DNA of 64,000 nucleotides from Nigrospora sphaerica (GCA_018287875.1 JAGVVL010000013.1:3100001-3164000); one strand, 5' to 3'; shown: positions 24,662 through 35,039, counted from the first letter of the stretch. Numbers and translations: made by a program. The notes: generated by a model from the sequence alone, not told the origin.

Positions 24662-25142
24662 TTAGTCGTCCGCCTCGTCGGGGATCTCGAAGTCATCAGC
24701 ATCGAGACCAAGGTCCCGGCGCTTAGTATCGGGCTCGTCCGGGATCTCAAAGTCATCAGCATCGAGATCGACGTCCCGACGCTTGGTATCGGGCTCATCG
24801 GGAATCTCAAATTCATCCTCATCGAAGTCCCGTTTCTGCGACAATCATATTAGCGGGAGTGGACAACGTAGGGCGTCGGTAGCAGTCATACCGAGAAATC
24901 GGGCTCTTCTTTGATTTCAAAGTCGTCTTCCGCGAAGTCCCGTTTCTGTGACGGTCATGTTAGCGGGAGTTAACGACAGAGGGCGCCAGTAGCAGCCATA
25001 CCGTGAAATCGGGCTCCTCTTTGATTTCAAAGTCGTCTTCCGCGAAGCTGCGCTTGGAAACATCCGGGCTAACGGCCTTGGGAGGGCTCGGCAAGGCAGC
25101 GACAGCCGCAACGAGGGCGGCAAGGAGGAAGGCAGCACGCAT
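24662..25142 (-). CDS. Kex2-processed repeat peptide precursor (KEP / RiPP-like)
   Basis: Complement exons 25002-25142, 24892-24945 and 24662-24835 give 122 residues. A signal peptide (MRAAFLLAALVAAVAALPSP) leads to a propeptide ending SPDVSKR. Five acidic units follow, separated by KR or KRR: SFAEDDFEIKEEPDFT, DFAEDDFEIKEEPDFS, DFDEDEFEIPDEPDT, DVDLDADDFEIPDEPDT and DLGLDADDFEIPDEADD. The constant core is D(D/E)FEI(K/P)(D/E)E. KR is the cleavage signal of the Golgi protease Kex2, so secretion should release five peptides of about 15-17 residues. Both introns are 56 nt, phase 0, and fall directly before KR, so unit 2 is exactly one 54-nt exon. Fungal precursors of this layout make pheromones, repellents or dikaritin RiPPs such as ustiloxin and phomopsin. 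No UstY (DUF3328) or tyrosinase gene is seen in the window, so modification cannot be claimed. Confidence 0.85.
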
Positions 25143-26401
25143 GATGGAAGACGGATAAGAATATTAACAAGGCCGGCTTGTAGTAGAAGAGAAGAGTGAA
25201 ACGCTGAGTGGTAATGTACCGAGACGAGCAGATGAGCAACAGAGGTGAATTGTGCCAAGGAGAGACACCCCGACATCTTTAAGTATTTCCCAAGGGGGGT
25301 TGGAAGCAGTCACAACAGTACTGGAGCCTGATCCGCTAGTGGTCACCCGCGCCCAGTGAGGAGGCTACGCAAAGGCAGGACTCACGAGTGAGCAGCACGA
25401 AAGCAGATCTGCGAAACCAAAACTGGAACTGTCTAAATGCAGGTGAAACCGGGGCTGGTCGCCATCTTGGTTTCGGCTTGTAGGCATTGTTTACCAACAA
25501 AGGGGCACACGCACTCGGTATAGGTAGGCAGGCCAGGGATGGGGGGGGATGCGCGTTCTTTCAGCCACAGAGATCCGTCTTCGTGCGTCAGGCAAAGCAT
25601 ATCTTGAGGGAACCCTGGGAAGGCGGTGGTGGTTTGGCTGCATGGATGTTGAGGCTCGGGCAAGTCGAAGCGAAACCGTTCCATGATCGTGGGTCCGCCC
25701 GTCCTGGGCGCGACCATTGCCGGACCCACCCAACGTCGTGTTTCCAAAGTGACGGCTGAGGGCACGACTGTTCGAATGCGGCTTCGAGAGGCCGCCAAGA
25801 GTGACATCGGCTGGATCGTCGTGATGCATCCCGCCGCGGGGCATCCATTGTGGAGGGACCGCATCAGCTACCTGTATCTAGTATCCTCCTCGTCTGGCAG
25901 TGCTGGGTGGTTGCAGCAGTTGCGCTATTCTTTAGGCTGGGATCTTCACCCTTAGGTACCTGCCTGTTGCCCCCGCCGTCTAGATCCCCATGCAAGTCCT
26001 AGCTCCCGCCCTCCAGGTGCCCTGATCGCTGCCTGTCGCCGCACGTCGGTCATCCGTCCAGGATCCGTGACCGTCATCCATGGTGGGGCATCAACTGACA
26101 CGCAAGCACGAGGTACATCTCACGTCGCCCGTGCATTCCGTCACAACCCAGCCTCGCATACTAGGCCGCATAACTGGAGGGCAGCGCGAAAAGGTATCAA
26201 TACGGTGTTTGGGTCTTTCGTCCCGTCGCCTGCATCGCAAACCGGATCCCTCATCAAACTCTCCCCCCCAGCATCAGCTTCAGCCTCAGCGGAGACGGTA
26301 GCCCCCCCCCACCCCCTCCCCCTTCCACTCTCTCCCCGACGTCCGTCCACCCGCAGCCCTTCGTCCAACGGAAGAATATCAACCCACACGGGGCGCGTCT
26401 G
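25143..26401. other. Intergenic region with one doubtful minus-strand frame
   Basis: The proximal part is the promoter of the repeat-peptide gene. A 143-codon open frame on the complement at 25433-25864 contains a Cys-bearing stretch (YTECVCPFVGKQC), but it has no signal peptide, no recognised domain and overlaps frames on the other strand. I do not call it a gene. The last 400 bases precede the GDSL gene and include a C-rich run near 26302-26320. Confidence 0.4.
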
Positions 26402-27423
26402 ATGGACAGCCGGAGCAAGAAGGCGACGACGGGCGCGGTCCGCAGGGCGCCCCTGCGCATCCTGTGCCTGGGCGACTCGCTGACGTCGGGTTGGCCCGCG
26501 CAGCACGCCTACGCCGGGCGGCTGGCCGCGACGCTCGAAGCCGCGGATCCGGGCTTGGCCGTGCGCGTAGATGTGGACGGCGTGCCGGGGGATCCCGTCG
26601 TGCGCGGCTCCTTTCAGGCCCGGATGCAGCGGCGCTGGGCCGACAGGCAGTACGACTGGACCATCGTGCTCGGTGGGACCAAGTGAGCAGTTTCCCCCCT
26701 CCCCTCCTCCCCGCCTCGCTTTCTCTTGCTGAAAGTTGGGACACCCTACCCCCCAAACTGGGCCCTTCCCTGCTTGCCCGGCATCGTTGTTCATCGTCTA
26801 ACCTCCTGCCCCACCGGGCGCCAACAATCTCCAGTGACATTGGGATGGGCCATGCCGAAGCCAAGACCATTACCGACGCCCTGGAGACGTGCTGGAGCAT
26901 ACCCCTCGCCAAGGGGGCCAAGGTCCTCGCCCTCACCATTCCCGAGTGCGCCGCCCATGGCCCGTCGGACCGGGCCAAGAGGGAGGCCGTTAACCATGCC
27001 CTGAAGACGTACAAGCGCCGGAACTAGTGAGTCATCAAGAAACCTCCCTGTCCCAGGGCCTGCTGGTTTTGTCGTTGCCGTGCCTCTGGATCTCCTAACC
27101 TCTTCGGTCCATCAAGTTACACGCATGACCTACACGAGGCCGTGTCATACAGTGATCTGGACCCCGAGAGGAGGCAGAAACTGTGGCATCCCGATGGCGT
27201 CCATTTGACTGCCGAGGGCTACGACTACATGGGGGAACAGATCGCCGCGGGCATCATCAAGATCATGCACTTGGAAGAGGCTCAGAACACCGAGATCAGC
27301 AGCATCGTGTCCAATGCGCGCCAACGCAGGATGATTGAAGACCTGCTCTTCGACGAGGAAAGGGGTGATCCCAAATTGCTGAGCCAGGGGTACATCGTGG
27401 TCAGAAAGCGCGATCTGGATTAG
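26402..27423 (+). CDS. SGNH/GDSL-type esterase
   Basis: Exons 26402-26682, 26835-27026 and 27117-27423 give 259 residues. Splicing restores VLGGTN|DIGMGHAEA across intron 1 and an Asn-Tyr-Tyr across intron 2. Block I is LCLGDSLTSG (Ser26 nucleophile), block III is GGTND (oxyanion Gly/Asn), and block V is HPDGVHLT with Asp184 and His187 forming the D-x-x-H end of the triad. No signal peptide is present, so the enzyme should be intracellular. SGNH enzymes of this size hydrolyse acyl or acetyl esters; the substrate cannot be told. A C-terminal extension of about 60 residues after the H block is charged. The gene converges on csn4 with 183 bases between stop codons. Confidence 0.86.
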
Positions 27424-27606
27424 GGGAGCATGAGCTGGCAAGGTTTCTATTTTGTATTCATCTTATTTATCCGTCTCTTAGGCACTTAAAGGTCTACGAG
27501 GATATGCCAACCTCGGACCAAGGAGTTATGGATGTCTTTGTACTACCCACCGTACGCCCGCAACGCCGTATCCAGTGTTCATCATCATCATGTCGTGGGC
27601 CGCCGT

Positions 27607-28866
27607 CTATACTACGAGGTTTTCTGCGACAAAGTCAGGAAACTCCCGCTGCAGGGCGTTGGTGATATTCTCGACTTCCTCGGCCACGGCTTGCACATTA
27701 ACATCCCATCGCCGCATCTCCTTGCCCACCAGCACCTCGGCACGGCCGCTGCCCTTCTCGCCCGACGCCTCGCCCCCCTCGAACCAGATGATCTCGTCGA
27801 TCTGGTCGATCCGGCCGACGAGCCGGCCCTGCTCGATCATCTTGGCCGTAGTGTCCTCGGCCTTCTCGGCGTCAAGACCGAGCAAGGCGCCCAGGGCTTC
27901 GAAACCAATGTTGCTGTACAGGCGCGAGGCACCAAGCAGGTTGTGCTCAACAACCGCTTTGGCTAGAACCGTGGAGCCATCTGACGTCGTAGCAAGCTGG
28001 TGCGGCTGCAGGCCCTGTGCGAACTTTTCCACCTCGGCCGGCGCCAGCAGGCGGTCAAAGAACATCTTCTCCAAGATGCCAAACTCCTCTAGGTGGGCTG
28101 ATCGTTCGTCTTTAATCAACCGCCCCAGGGCCCGGCTTCGCAAGGGGCCGGCAGGGGCGAGAATGGCGCATTTGATGGCCTGGCTCAACGTGTGCATTCG
28201 CTCCTCCTCAGCGATGGCGGGCGAGAAGCTGATCTCGTGGTAGGCCTGGCTTGCCGACAGGAACGCCCGCTTCGAATCCTGGATTCTTGCTTGGGAGAGT
28301 TTGAAGTGGAGGTTAAGGACCGGGTCGCTAACCGTGTAGATGACATTCTTGAGCTTGTTCAGGTAGGTCTCGGCCGTGGTGGTATCGTCGATCTCGAGGT
28401 AGTTGCGCACAATGCGTACCCAGACTTGGACGCGGTCCTCGTTGGTGACCTTGCGCTGGGAGCTGTCGAGGGGGATGTCGGCCAGGACCTTGGCCGCCTC
28501 CAGGAAGTCTTCGTTGCGCTCGTGGGCGTCGGCAATCAGCTCCCTAATCGTGGCGGCCTGGTCCAGGAAGGTCGACTGCTGGGCCGAGAGGAGGTTGAGC
28601 GTGTGCTGACCGACGTCGATGGTCAGGTCGGCGTCGTCGAAGGCCTTGAGCGCGGCGACAAAGGCCGGCACGATGGCCCGGACGGCCACGATGCCCAGGG
28701 AGCCATCGAAGACGGCCTGTAGGATGGTCTTGCAGTCCTCGGCGATGGTCTGCGGCGACGAGAGCGTCTTCAGGTTGGCGAGAAGCTCCTCGAAGGCGGC
28801 GGGCTGCTGGCCATCGGGCGCCGACTTGGCCTTGGTGATGGCCTCGGACACGGCGGGGCTAACCAT
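27607..28866 (-). CDS. csn4: COP9 signalosome subunit 4
   Basis: A single-exon gene of 419 residues on the complement. The Met at 28866 (MVSPAVSEAITKAKSAPDG) is preferred; an in-frame Met 19 codons upstream adds a segment not expected in the family. The protein is a helical-repeat (TPR-like) scaffold with a C-terminal PCI domain (about 210-380), seen in segments such as AYHEISFSPAIAEEERMHTL, RLIKDERSAHLEEFGILEKM and GRIDQIDEIIWFEGGE. CSN4 is part of the deneddylase complex that removes Nedd8 from cullins and controls SCF ligases; in filamentous fungi the complex governs development and light responses. The last helix (AEEVENITNALQREFP) would join the CSN helical bundle. Confidence 0.93.
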   Translation of the reverse strand: MVSPAVSEAITKAKSAPDGQQPAAFEELLANLKTLSSPQTIAEDCKTILQAVFDGSLGIVAVRAIVPAFVAALKAFDDADLTIDVGQHTLNLLSAQQSTFLDQAATIRELIADAHERNEDFLEAAKVLADIPLDSSQRKVTNEDRVQVWVRIVRNYLEIDDTTTAETYLNKLKNVIYTVSDPVLNLHFKLSQARIQDSKRAFLSASQAYHEISFSPAIAEEERMHTLSQAIKCAILAPAGPLRSRALGRLIKDERSAHLEEFGILEKMFFDRLLAPAEVEKFAQGLQPHQLATTSDGSTVLAKAVVEHNLLGASRLYSNIGFEALGALLGLDAEKAEDTTAKMIEQGRLVGRIDQIDEIIWFEGGEASGEKGSGRAEVLVGKEMRRWDVNVQAVAEEVENITNALQREFPDFVAENLVV

Positions 28867-31317
28867 TGTGGGCCTTCGATTGCCGGTTGGTTTTGTACGT
28901 ATGATACGTGCGTATGGACACACTGTAAAGGGGAGGCGCCGGGCGTTGTCGCTGTCTGCCGCAAGCCTCGTCGGTAGCGTGGTGATATTTGGCCAAGGGG
29001 CCTGAGCTGACGAGCTGTCGAGATGATGGATGGATGTTGTTATTGGTATGTGCTACCATCTATCTGAGTTCCCAGCTCCAAATCTGGATCTAGCGCAGCG
29101 TGGGGTTGGTGGTGGTTGGCGGGGTCCTGCCGTTCCTGCCTGCTTCCCATACCACCTGCCTAAGTATGGACTTACTTTTACCTAGTAGCCCGTAGCATTA
29201 GGTGTTCTCAACAGACGGGGGCTATCAAGAAGGCGCCAAAAGGAATTCCATCGGGTTCGTACTATAATGGAAACCGCTTCGCACTCTCTCTCCATGCCCT
29301 TTGTTGCTTCCCTACTTCTGGACGGCCTGGCATGAATTCATGGAAGCGAGTGCTGCCGGTCGCGCTGCGTGGCGATGTGGATCAATGTAGCATGGCAGGG
29401 TGGTCAGCCGCATGTGGCGGGTGATTGTGGCTGTAGCTTGGGGGAGGTCGATTCAGTACAGTGCTCCGCGAATAGCACTGTTTCTCGCGAGTCTGGATGT
29501 CGCGTCGGTGACAACCATTCGATACAGTGCTTCTCGAACCGCGCCTTTTCTCGCAATATAACGAGTATCGATGACACCTACAACAACAGTCGGACGATAA
29601 TAAACCCGCACCCGCTGTATTCGATCGCGGGGCGGTGGTAAGACCTCGGCCCTTGGTCCTCGAGGCTTGTGTTTGATGTTACTGGTCCAACGGATGGGAT
29701 GGCAGGAACAACATGTATGGGATGGGGACGCTGACTAGATGGTATCTGCGGATCTGTACATGCCGTTCAGCTGATTGAGTTTGCCCATCATCGTACGGAC
29801 ACTGCATCGACAGAGGTAGAGGATATCAGAATACGCCCGACTTGCCCCCATGAGCTTGCCGAGGCTATACAAAGCAGTGATATAGTGACAGTGTCTGCAC
29901 AGCGGGTCGGTACCCGCGGCGATTTCTGTGGATGGTAGGAGCTTAGCTTTTGCCAGGGCAGATCAATGTCTTGGCCACTACCCTGACCGGGCCCACCTTT
30001 TGCCAGTGCTCTACGGAGTACCGTACCCGCCTGCCTGTCACGAGCGCACAGGGTCAAAGTGGCGGCTAGACTTTCTGAAGTCCCCTCGGATCCCGAGTCG
30101 AGTTGCCTGCTGAACGCTATCGGGCGCGAATGTCGCAGCCCCGGAATGACTATCCACTTCACCCCTGGCAGGCAGGAGCCCTTGTCTGTGTGGAGAAGCA
30201 AGAGACGCAGGCGATTGGGTTCTGATCTGTCTGGCCCGCCAAGACGAAACGTTTTACCTTGTGGGACTGCCATATCGCCATGGATCCACTGTCAGTGTCC
30301 ATGTGGCGTAGAAGACTCTCATCACTCTCACGAACACGAAAGCCGGTCAACGATGATACCGTCTATTTTTCCCCTCTCTCCCTCTCTGCTTCATAGCCTT
30401 GTCCGCACCATGGGCCGCACCGCACCCCGCGTCGCCTGCCGTCCGAGCAACTCAAGTTGGAACTAAGCACACCGCTTCATCTCATGGCGCCCCCAGTAAG
30501 ATGCCGCCAGCAAGAACATGAGACGTCTGAAGCTCTTCATAACAGTTCGAATGGAAGGACATGGCTGGATATCTTTCACGTTTGCCATGACGCGAGCGGC
30601 GCATAACCTCATGGGACAGCCCGCAAATGCACAGGCCGCTTCCGACGAACCAGCACTTGCGCAAGTGCGGCTCGCGGCTCCAGCCGCACACAATCCCACA
30701 GGATAGGTAGGCTAGGTACACGATTGCGCCTAGCAACCCAGATGCCGCTAGTTCCGGTGCACACCTCGACAGGTAGACCAAATATCCTCCTCCGCCAAGC
30801 AGAAACAATGTGTGGGTTTCATGTGTACTCCGGGGGCCGCTGGGAATAACTGACCGTCTCACTGGGTTTCAATTCCGCCCACTATGCTAGATCCAGGCTT
30901 GAATACTGGGTCTTCGCGATGCTGGCAGGATTCACACCGGGATACTGCGGATCCCCACGGAGTCCATGGAATGTCCTTATACGGGAATCTCGGCGTAGGG
31001 ACCGCTCTGTTCAGCTCCCGCACACGCGTGCCATTGGCTGAAGTTTGCACATACCTCTCCCACGAAACATAACATCCATGCGCAACAGGGCCGGCGAGAA
31101 GGCCCAACGCTAGGACGATTCCTGGCTGAACGAAGACCCGCTGTCGTCTGGGTGTAATGGACCATCGGCCGTTGGATGGTAGCAACTCGCGCGCGTCAGG
31201 CGATACTGCCACCCTCGTTTGGGAAAACAGGCCGGTCAGTGTGGTTCGAAATGGGCGCGTGGGCGTCTCTATCAGGGCCGAGACGGAGAGAGTTACTGGG
31301 GCGTGGGCTCAGGAGTG

Positions 31318-31324
31318 TATATAA
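31318..31324 (+). promoter_or_regulatory. TATA box of the gEgh16 gene
   Basis: TATATAA lies 269 bases before the start codon. A CT-rich tract follows from about 31350, the usual layout of strongly expressed fungal genes with a long leader. Confidence 0.55.
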
Positions 31325-31435
31325 CCCAAGGATATCTCCCGTCAACAGTCTGCTTTTTTCCTCATCATCATCAGCATCAGCATCTTCTCTCCCAGCTTCT
31401 CGGCTTCATTTCCAATTCTCATTTCCTTCTTGCCT

Positions 31436-31533
31436 CACGATTGATTCGTGTCGACCTTATTCAAACCACTCTTTCTCTATACGATTGATTCGTATAGTCC
31501 TTAGCCCGTTCTCTCTCATACGATTGACTCGTA
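31436..31533 (+). repeat. Three palindromic ACGATTGA(T/C)TCGT elements in the gEgh16 leader
   Basis: Near-identical 15-mers occur at 31436-31450, 31480-31494 and 31519-31533. Each has five-base inverted arms (CACGA/TCGTG or TACGA/TCGTA) around a TTGAT/TTGAC centre. Because they lie downstream of the TATA box they are probably transcribed, and could be RNA hairpins or binding sites. Confidence 0.75.
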
Positions 31534-31586
31534 CCATCCTCTATTTCGCTTCACCTTCGACTTTTAGTCTCGACTTATCCGTCAAA

Positions 31587-32378
31587 ATGTTCGCCAAGGC
31601 CTTCATCGTCGCTCTCGCCGCTTCGCCCCTCGTGGCTGCCCATGGCAAGGTTGCCATGGTCACTGGCGATGCTGGTGGCAACGGTACCGCCCTCGGCATC
31701 ATGGGTGGTGTCGTCCCCGGCCCTGGTCGTAACAAGGTCACCGAGGTTGACACCACCGTCTTTGGCAAGACCAACATCAAGACCGACGGTCTTGGCAAAA
31801 CCACCGGAAACGGCCAGAACTCCGTGAGCATGATCAAGTCTGTCATGGCCCAGTCCGGAGACACCCTGCCCCAGGTCTCGGCCGAGGGTGGCTCTCTTAG
31901 CGGTGTCTTCCACATCGTCACCACCGACGGCGCCGGTCCCGTTGAGGGCTGCATTGACCCGACCGGCACCGGCAAGTTCAGCCAGTGCACGCCCATCACC
32001 CCCGACACGCAGGTGCCCGGCAAGAACGGCAACATCCGTCCCAACCGGGCCCGCAGCGTGGGCGAGCTTTTCACTCGCTCCATGGACAAGCTCATGAAGC
32101 GTGCTTCGAACGTCAACACCGACCACCCCATGACCTTCTCTATCCCGGCCGGCACCACCTGCACTGGCTCCATGGGCGGCGTGGAGAACGTCTGCCTCAT
32201 GAAGATTGCCAACAGCAACCGCGCCGGCCCCTTTGGCGGTGTCGTCCCCTTCCAGATCGCCGCCAACGGTACCGCCACGCCCGTTGCTGGAGCTTCGCCT
32301 GCGGGTGCCGCTACCAGCAGCACGAAGTCTACTGCCAACAAGAAGGCTGGTCGCCGTGCTACCTCATTCGAGGCCTAA
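31587..32378 (+). CDS. gEgh16/MAS3-like secreted protein
   Basis: Single exon, 263 residues. An 18-residue signal peptide (MFAKAFIVALAASPLVAA) precedes a mature N-terminus starting with His: HGKVAMVTGDAGGNGTALG. The family block GKFSQCTPITPDTQVPG and the motif TTCTGSMGGVENVCLMK follow, and Cys pairs flank the core. The tail from about 225 is Ala/Ser/Thr/Lys-rich and disordered. The family was found as genes induced in appressoria of powdery mildew (Egh16) and rice blast (MAS1/MAS3); members are secreted virulence-associated proteins of unknown mechanism. The upstream frame is open for over 130 codons, but the TATA box and CT-rich leader show that the Met at 31587 is the real start. Confidence 0.88.
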   Translation: MFAKAFIVALAASPLVAAHGKVAMVTGDAGGNGTALGIMGGVVPGPGRNKVTEVDTTVFGKTNIKTDGLGKTTGNGQNSVSMIKSVMAQSGDTLPQVSAEGGSLSGVFHIVTTDGAGPVEGCIDPTGTGKFSQCTPITPDTQVPGKNGNIRPNRARSVGELFTRSMDKLMKRASNVNTDHPMTFSIPAGTTCTGSMGGVENVCLMKIANSNRAGPFGGVVPFQIAANGTATPVAGASPAGAATSSTKSTANKKAGRRATSFEA

Positions 32379-32949
32379 GCAGAATACCCCAGCACGAACG
32401 ACAATATGAGATGATTTGAAAGGGCAGAGATAATAAGAGTGGATTGGCAGAGGAACTGGGTTCCTGGGATGAAAGGATGCTTGACATGTACATAGCCACA
32501 GTCATCATGGCTTTCCATGCGTCGCTGCGTACATAGGGAAATGTTGATGCTGATGATCTTCAAGAATGCTTTTTCTCCTCAAGTTTTGTTCGTGAAGGCT
32601 GTAACTATGCGAAGTCTGGTGTGCTTCTCGTCCAACACACCTATTGCCGCGACTATTGTGTTCAATCTTCTCTTGTAATTTGCTCGAGTTGCCAATCCAA
32701 ACGATTGACAGCGTCTTAAAATGGCCCCGTCTCTGAAAAGGGGCTACCTGTGCGCACTACGCAACCTTCTACGAAGCTTTCGAAACTCGGCGACTTTCTC
32801 ACCTACGTGCGTACTCTAACCATGGCATGTTCCCGGTGTACTAACTGATGGTGCAACAGAGAAACGATGGACCGAATAGTGAGGAAGCAGTGTTTTGGTA
32901 CGTCATAGAGGACCAGTCAAGTGGAACAGTAAACTAGAGTATTTCGTCT
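32379..32949. other. gEgh16 3' flank
   Basis: AT-richer DNA with no coding signal; contains the 3' UTR of the gEgh16 gene. Confidence 0.4.
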
Positions 32950-33690
32950 CTGCCAAGTTATGACTTGTCGTCAATATCATCTTCGCCAACTCCTTGACCA
33001 GCGTATCGCGAAGGTCCCGCAGTCCATAACCATATCTTCGCGGTCATAGTAGGCCTCGTTGTACCACATAGACAGGTTAAGTTGGCTCGGAACTTCCAGT
33101 AGAAGCAGAACGTCTCCCTTGACGTTGTCTCCACCCACAGACCCAGCTCGCCAACTTACAGGACACCACGAGAGGTCTGGTGTCGTGATTTTATCATGAC
33201 ATCGAAGCCCCGGACGAAGGAAGCATCGATGCACGCGTTCTGGAGCTTCCTGGCGTTTTTCAAGAATGACTGGCCGGCCTCGACATGCACAGCGCAGTCC
33301 CCGGCGTAGAAACCAGAAGCCGCCGAGGGCGCCCAGTAGGGCTCCAACAGGTGCGGTCGCAAGTCGAGGCGGATCGTGCTGACGTGGTGCTTCGTCGTCT
33401 CCCCGTCAGGCACGCGGGCATGGTTGATAGCCGCAACGCCCGCGTGAATCGCCAAGTACAGATCGAGGCGCTTCTCCACGCAAGAAGCTTCTTTTTAGGC
33501 GGTGCTACGGCTGACGGATCGATATCTGGAATGCCTAGTGCGGACTCGAGGCTGGAGACCAGTCGGGCGAATTCCTCTCCCCATGGCAAACGATTCACGC
33601 CGTCCAAGCCATCGATGGCGTCGGTCATGGATGCAAAAGCGCGATGTAACACGGCCGCGTTACTATTGACGTTGCAGATACCCAAAACAT
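32950..33690 (-). pseudogene. Tri3-like acyltransferase remnant, copy B (C-terminal half)
   Basis: Three overlapping minus-strand frames carry consecutive parts of one condensation-fold acyltransferase. They are DAIDGLDGVNRLPWGEEFAR (33685-33480), HHVSTIRLDLRPHLLEPYW with SGFYAGDCAVHVEAGQSF (33479-33180), and LNLSMWYNEAYYDRED (about 33100-33020). At least two frameshifts separate them, and the N-terminal third with the catalytic HxxxD is missing. The parental family acylates secondary-metabolite or alcohol hydroxyls. It lies about 1.35 kb from copy A in the same orientation. Confidence 0.6.
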
Positions 33691-35039
33691 ATCAGAGGTT
33701 TCGCAATGACACTGTTCTGATATGAATCACTTATAAGAAGGTTCGAAAGCACCGACTGCTACATTTTCTTTCCGGCAAGTATTTCACCCAGACTGGAAAC
33801 ACTGGACAGGACGATCGCACCGCCAATCCAATACCCGGCGCCAGCCCCGCGGACTGTCCAACAGCACATCTTCATTTCGGATGGTGCTGGTAAAACTAAA
33901 AATAGGCGAACTCAGTGTATTCACCGCGTCGCGGCGCATGGGGTTGGCTTATCTGGGATAAATGTTTCCGGGCCTAGAAGCATCACTCAGCAAAGAAGAT
34001 AAACCCCGAACTATCGGGGAACCGTTCTAGAAGATAGTTTCGGAGTCATACGCAACCAGAATAAAACGGAGCCAAAGTTTCCTTACGGAGTATCCAAAAC
34101 CTCGTTTCCTGGGACGGGAAGCCCCCCCGTGGCCGGCGGGTCCAACAACACGACTCCCCCACTACTTCAATCATCAAGTCATGATGTTTTAGACCCCGCC
34201 GGCCGTGACCACGAGGGTTTACCCGCGAATCGCATGATAGGGCGAAGGTGGCATGCAAAGTAAGCATAGTAGCTTACGGCCATGCGCTTCCGAGCCAAAC
34301 CAAAGATAATAGGACCGACGGCACGGCCGAGCCTGCATATTTACTCATGCCTAAAATCATCTGAATTCCAGGATTGGCCTCGTATGGTCGAGGGTGGCGT
34401 CGGCTTGATTATCAGAAAAGAGTACTTTTCTCCCAACGTAGGACGTGCCGCGGCCATCTAGTGTATTGTTGGTTGGCCGTGCTATTCAAGCCCCCAGCAG
34501 CCCGTCCGTTTTGTTTTGAAATGCTAGAAGTGTGCCTTTTTATTAGCCGAGGTCCCGATTGCTGTTGCATTGCATAGCTCCGTAATGACGATCAGCCGAC
34601 GAGGAAAAGAAGGGCCGAATTCCAAGGGGCTGGGACACGGACTTTGGTAAGCGGAGTCGCTTGCTCGTTTTCCGGAGCCGAGCCAAACTATAAATCTATG
34701 GACAATCAACGAAGTCCTAACAAGTGGAAATTGATATCTTGGGTTCGCAAGGTGGCAGAGAGCGGCGCCACTAAGCATTTACTTCTTAGTGAATGCTGTT
34801 TATATTTAGGTTACTTTACACAGCGCATTCCGACACCTAAAGCACATACCATAAATCTACCGCCATGACTCGGTGTGTATGGAAGAAGTTGTTGTGGAGG
34901 ATACGCCGGAGGGATGAATTCGGTATCATTGCATCATTAGGGGCAAGAATAAAAGTAAGAGAGTAGACACAAAAAAAACTTCAAATAAATAACCATTGAG
35001 CAATGGAACGGGAATATGGGTCGTTATTAGACGTCCGCG
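33691..35039. other. AT-rich spacer between acyltransferase remnants
   Basis: Low-GC DNA without open frames beyond about 85 codons. No terminal repeats, transposase or polymerase motifs recognised. Confidence 0.4.

Larger units (their letters stand above)
28867..31586. other. Long intergenic region, csn4 to gEgh16
   Basis: csn4 and the gEgh16 gene are divergent across 2.7 kb. Minus-strand frames at 30482-30862 and 30859-31212 contain hydrophobic stretches and could be worn remains of a membrane protein, but no family is recognisable. A diverged ~40-bp direct repeat lies at 29451-29491 and 29517-29556. The last 270 bases are the gEgh16 core promoter and leader. Confidence 0.4.

Noticed and set aside
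25433..25864. 143-codon minus-strand frame upstream of the repeat-peptide gene, considered as a tailoring enzyme
   Set aside because: No HxxHC motif of UstY-type oxidases, no tyrosinase copper motif, no signal or membrane segment, so I could not support it as a gene.
30482..31212. Adjacent hydrophobic minus-strand frames resembling a membrane protein
   Set aside because: The stretches are suggestive, but no splice solution gives a coherent protein and no family could be named.
31541..32341. 266- and 183-codon minus-strand frames
   Set aside because: Antisense to the gEgh16 gene, which has a TATA box, signal peptide and family motifs on the plus strand.
33691..35039. Possible transposon separating the two acyltransferase pieces
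   Set aside because: No terminal repeats, target-site duplication or transposase/reverse-transcriptase motif, and the two pieces share overlapping content, so insertion into one gene does not explain them.
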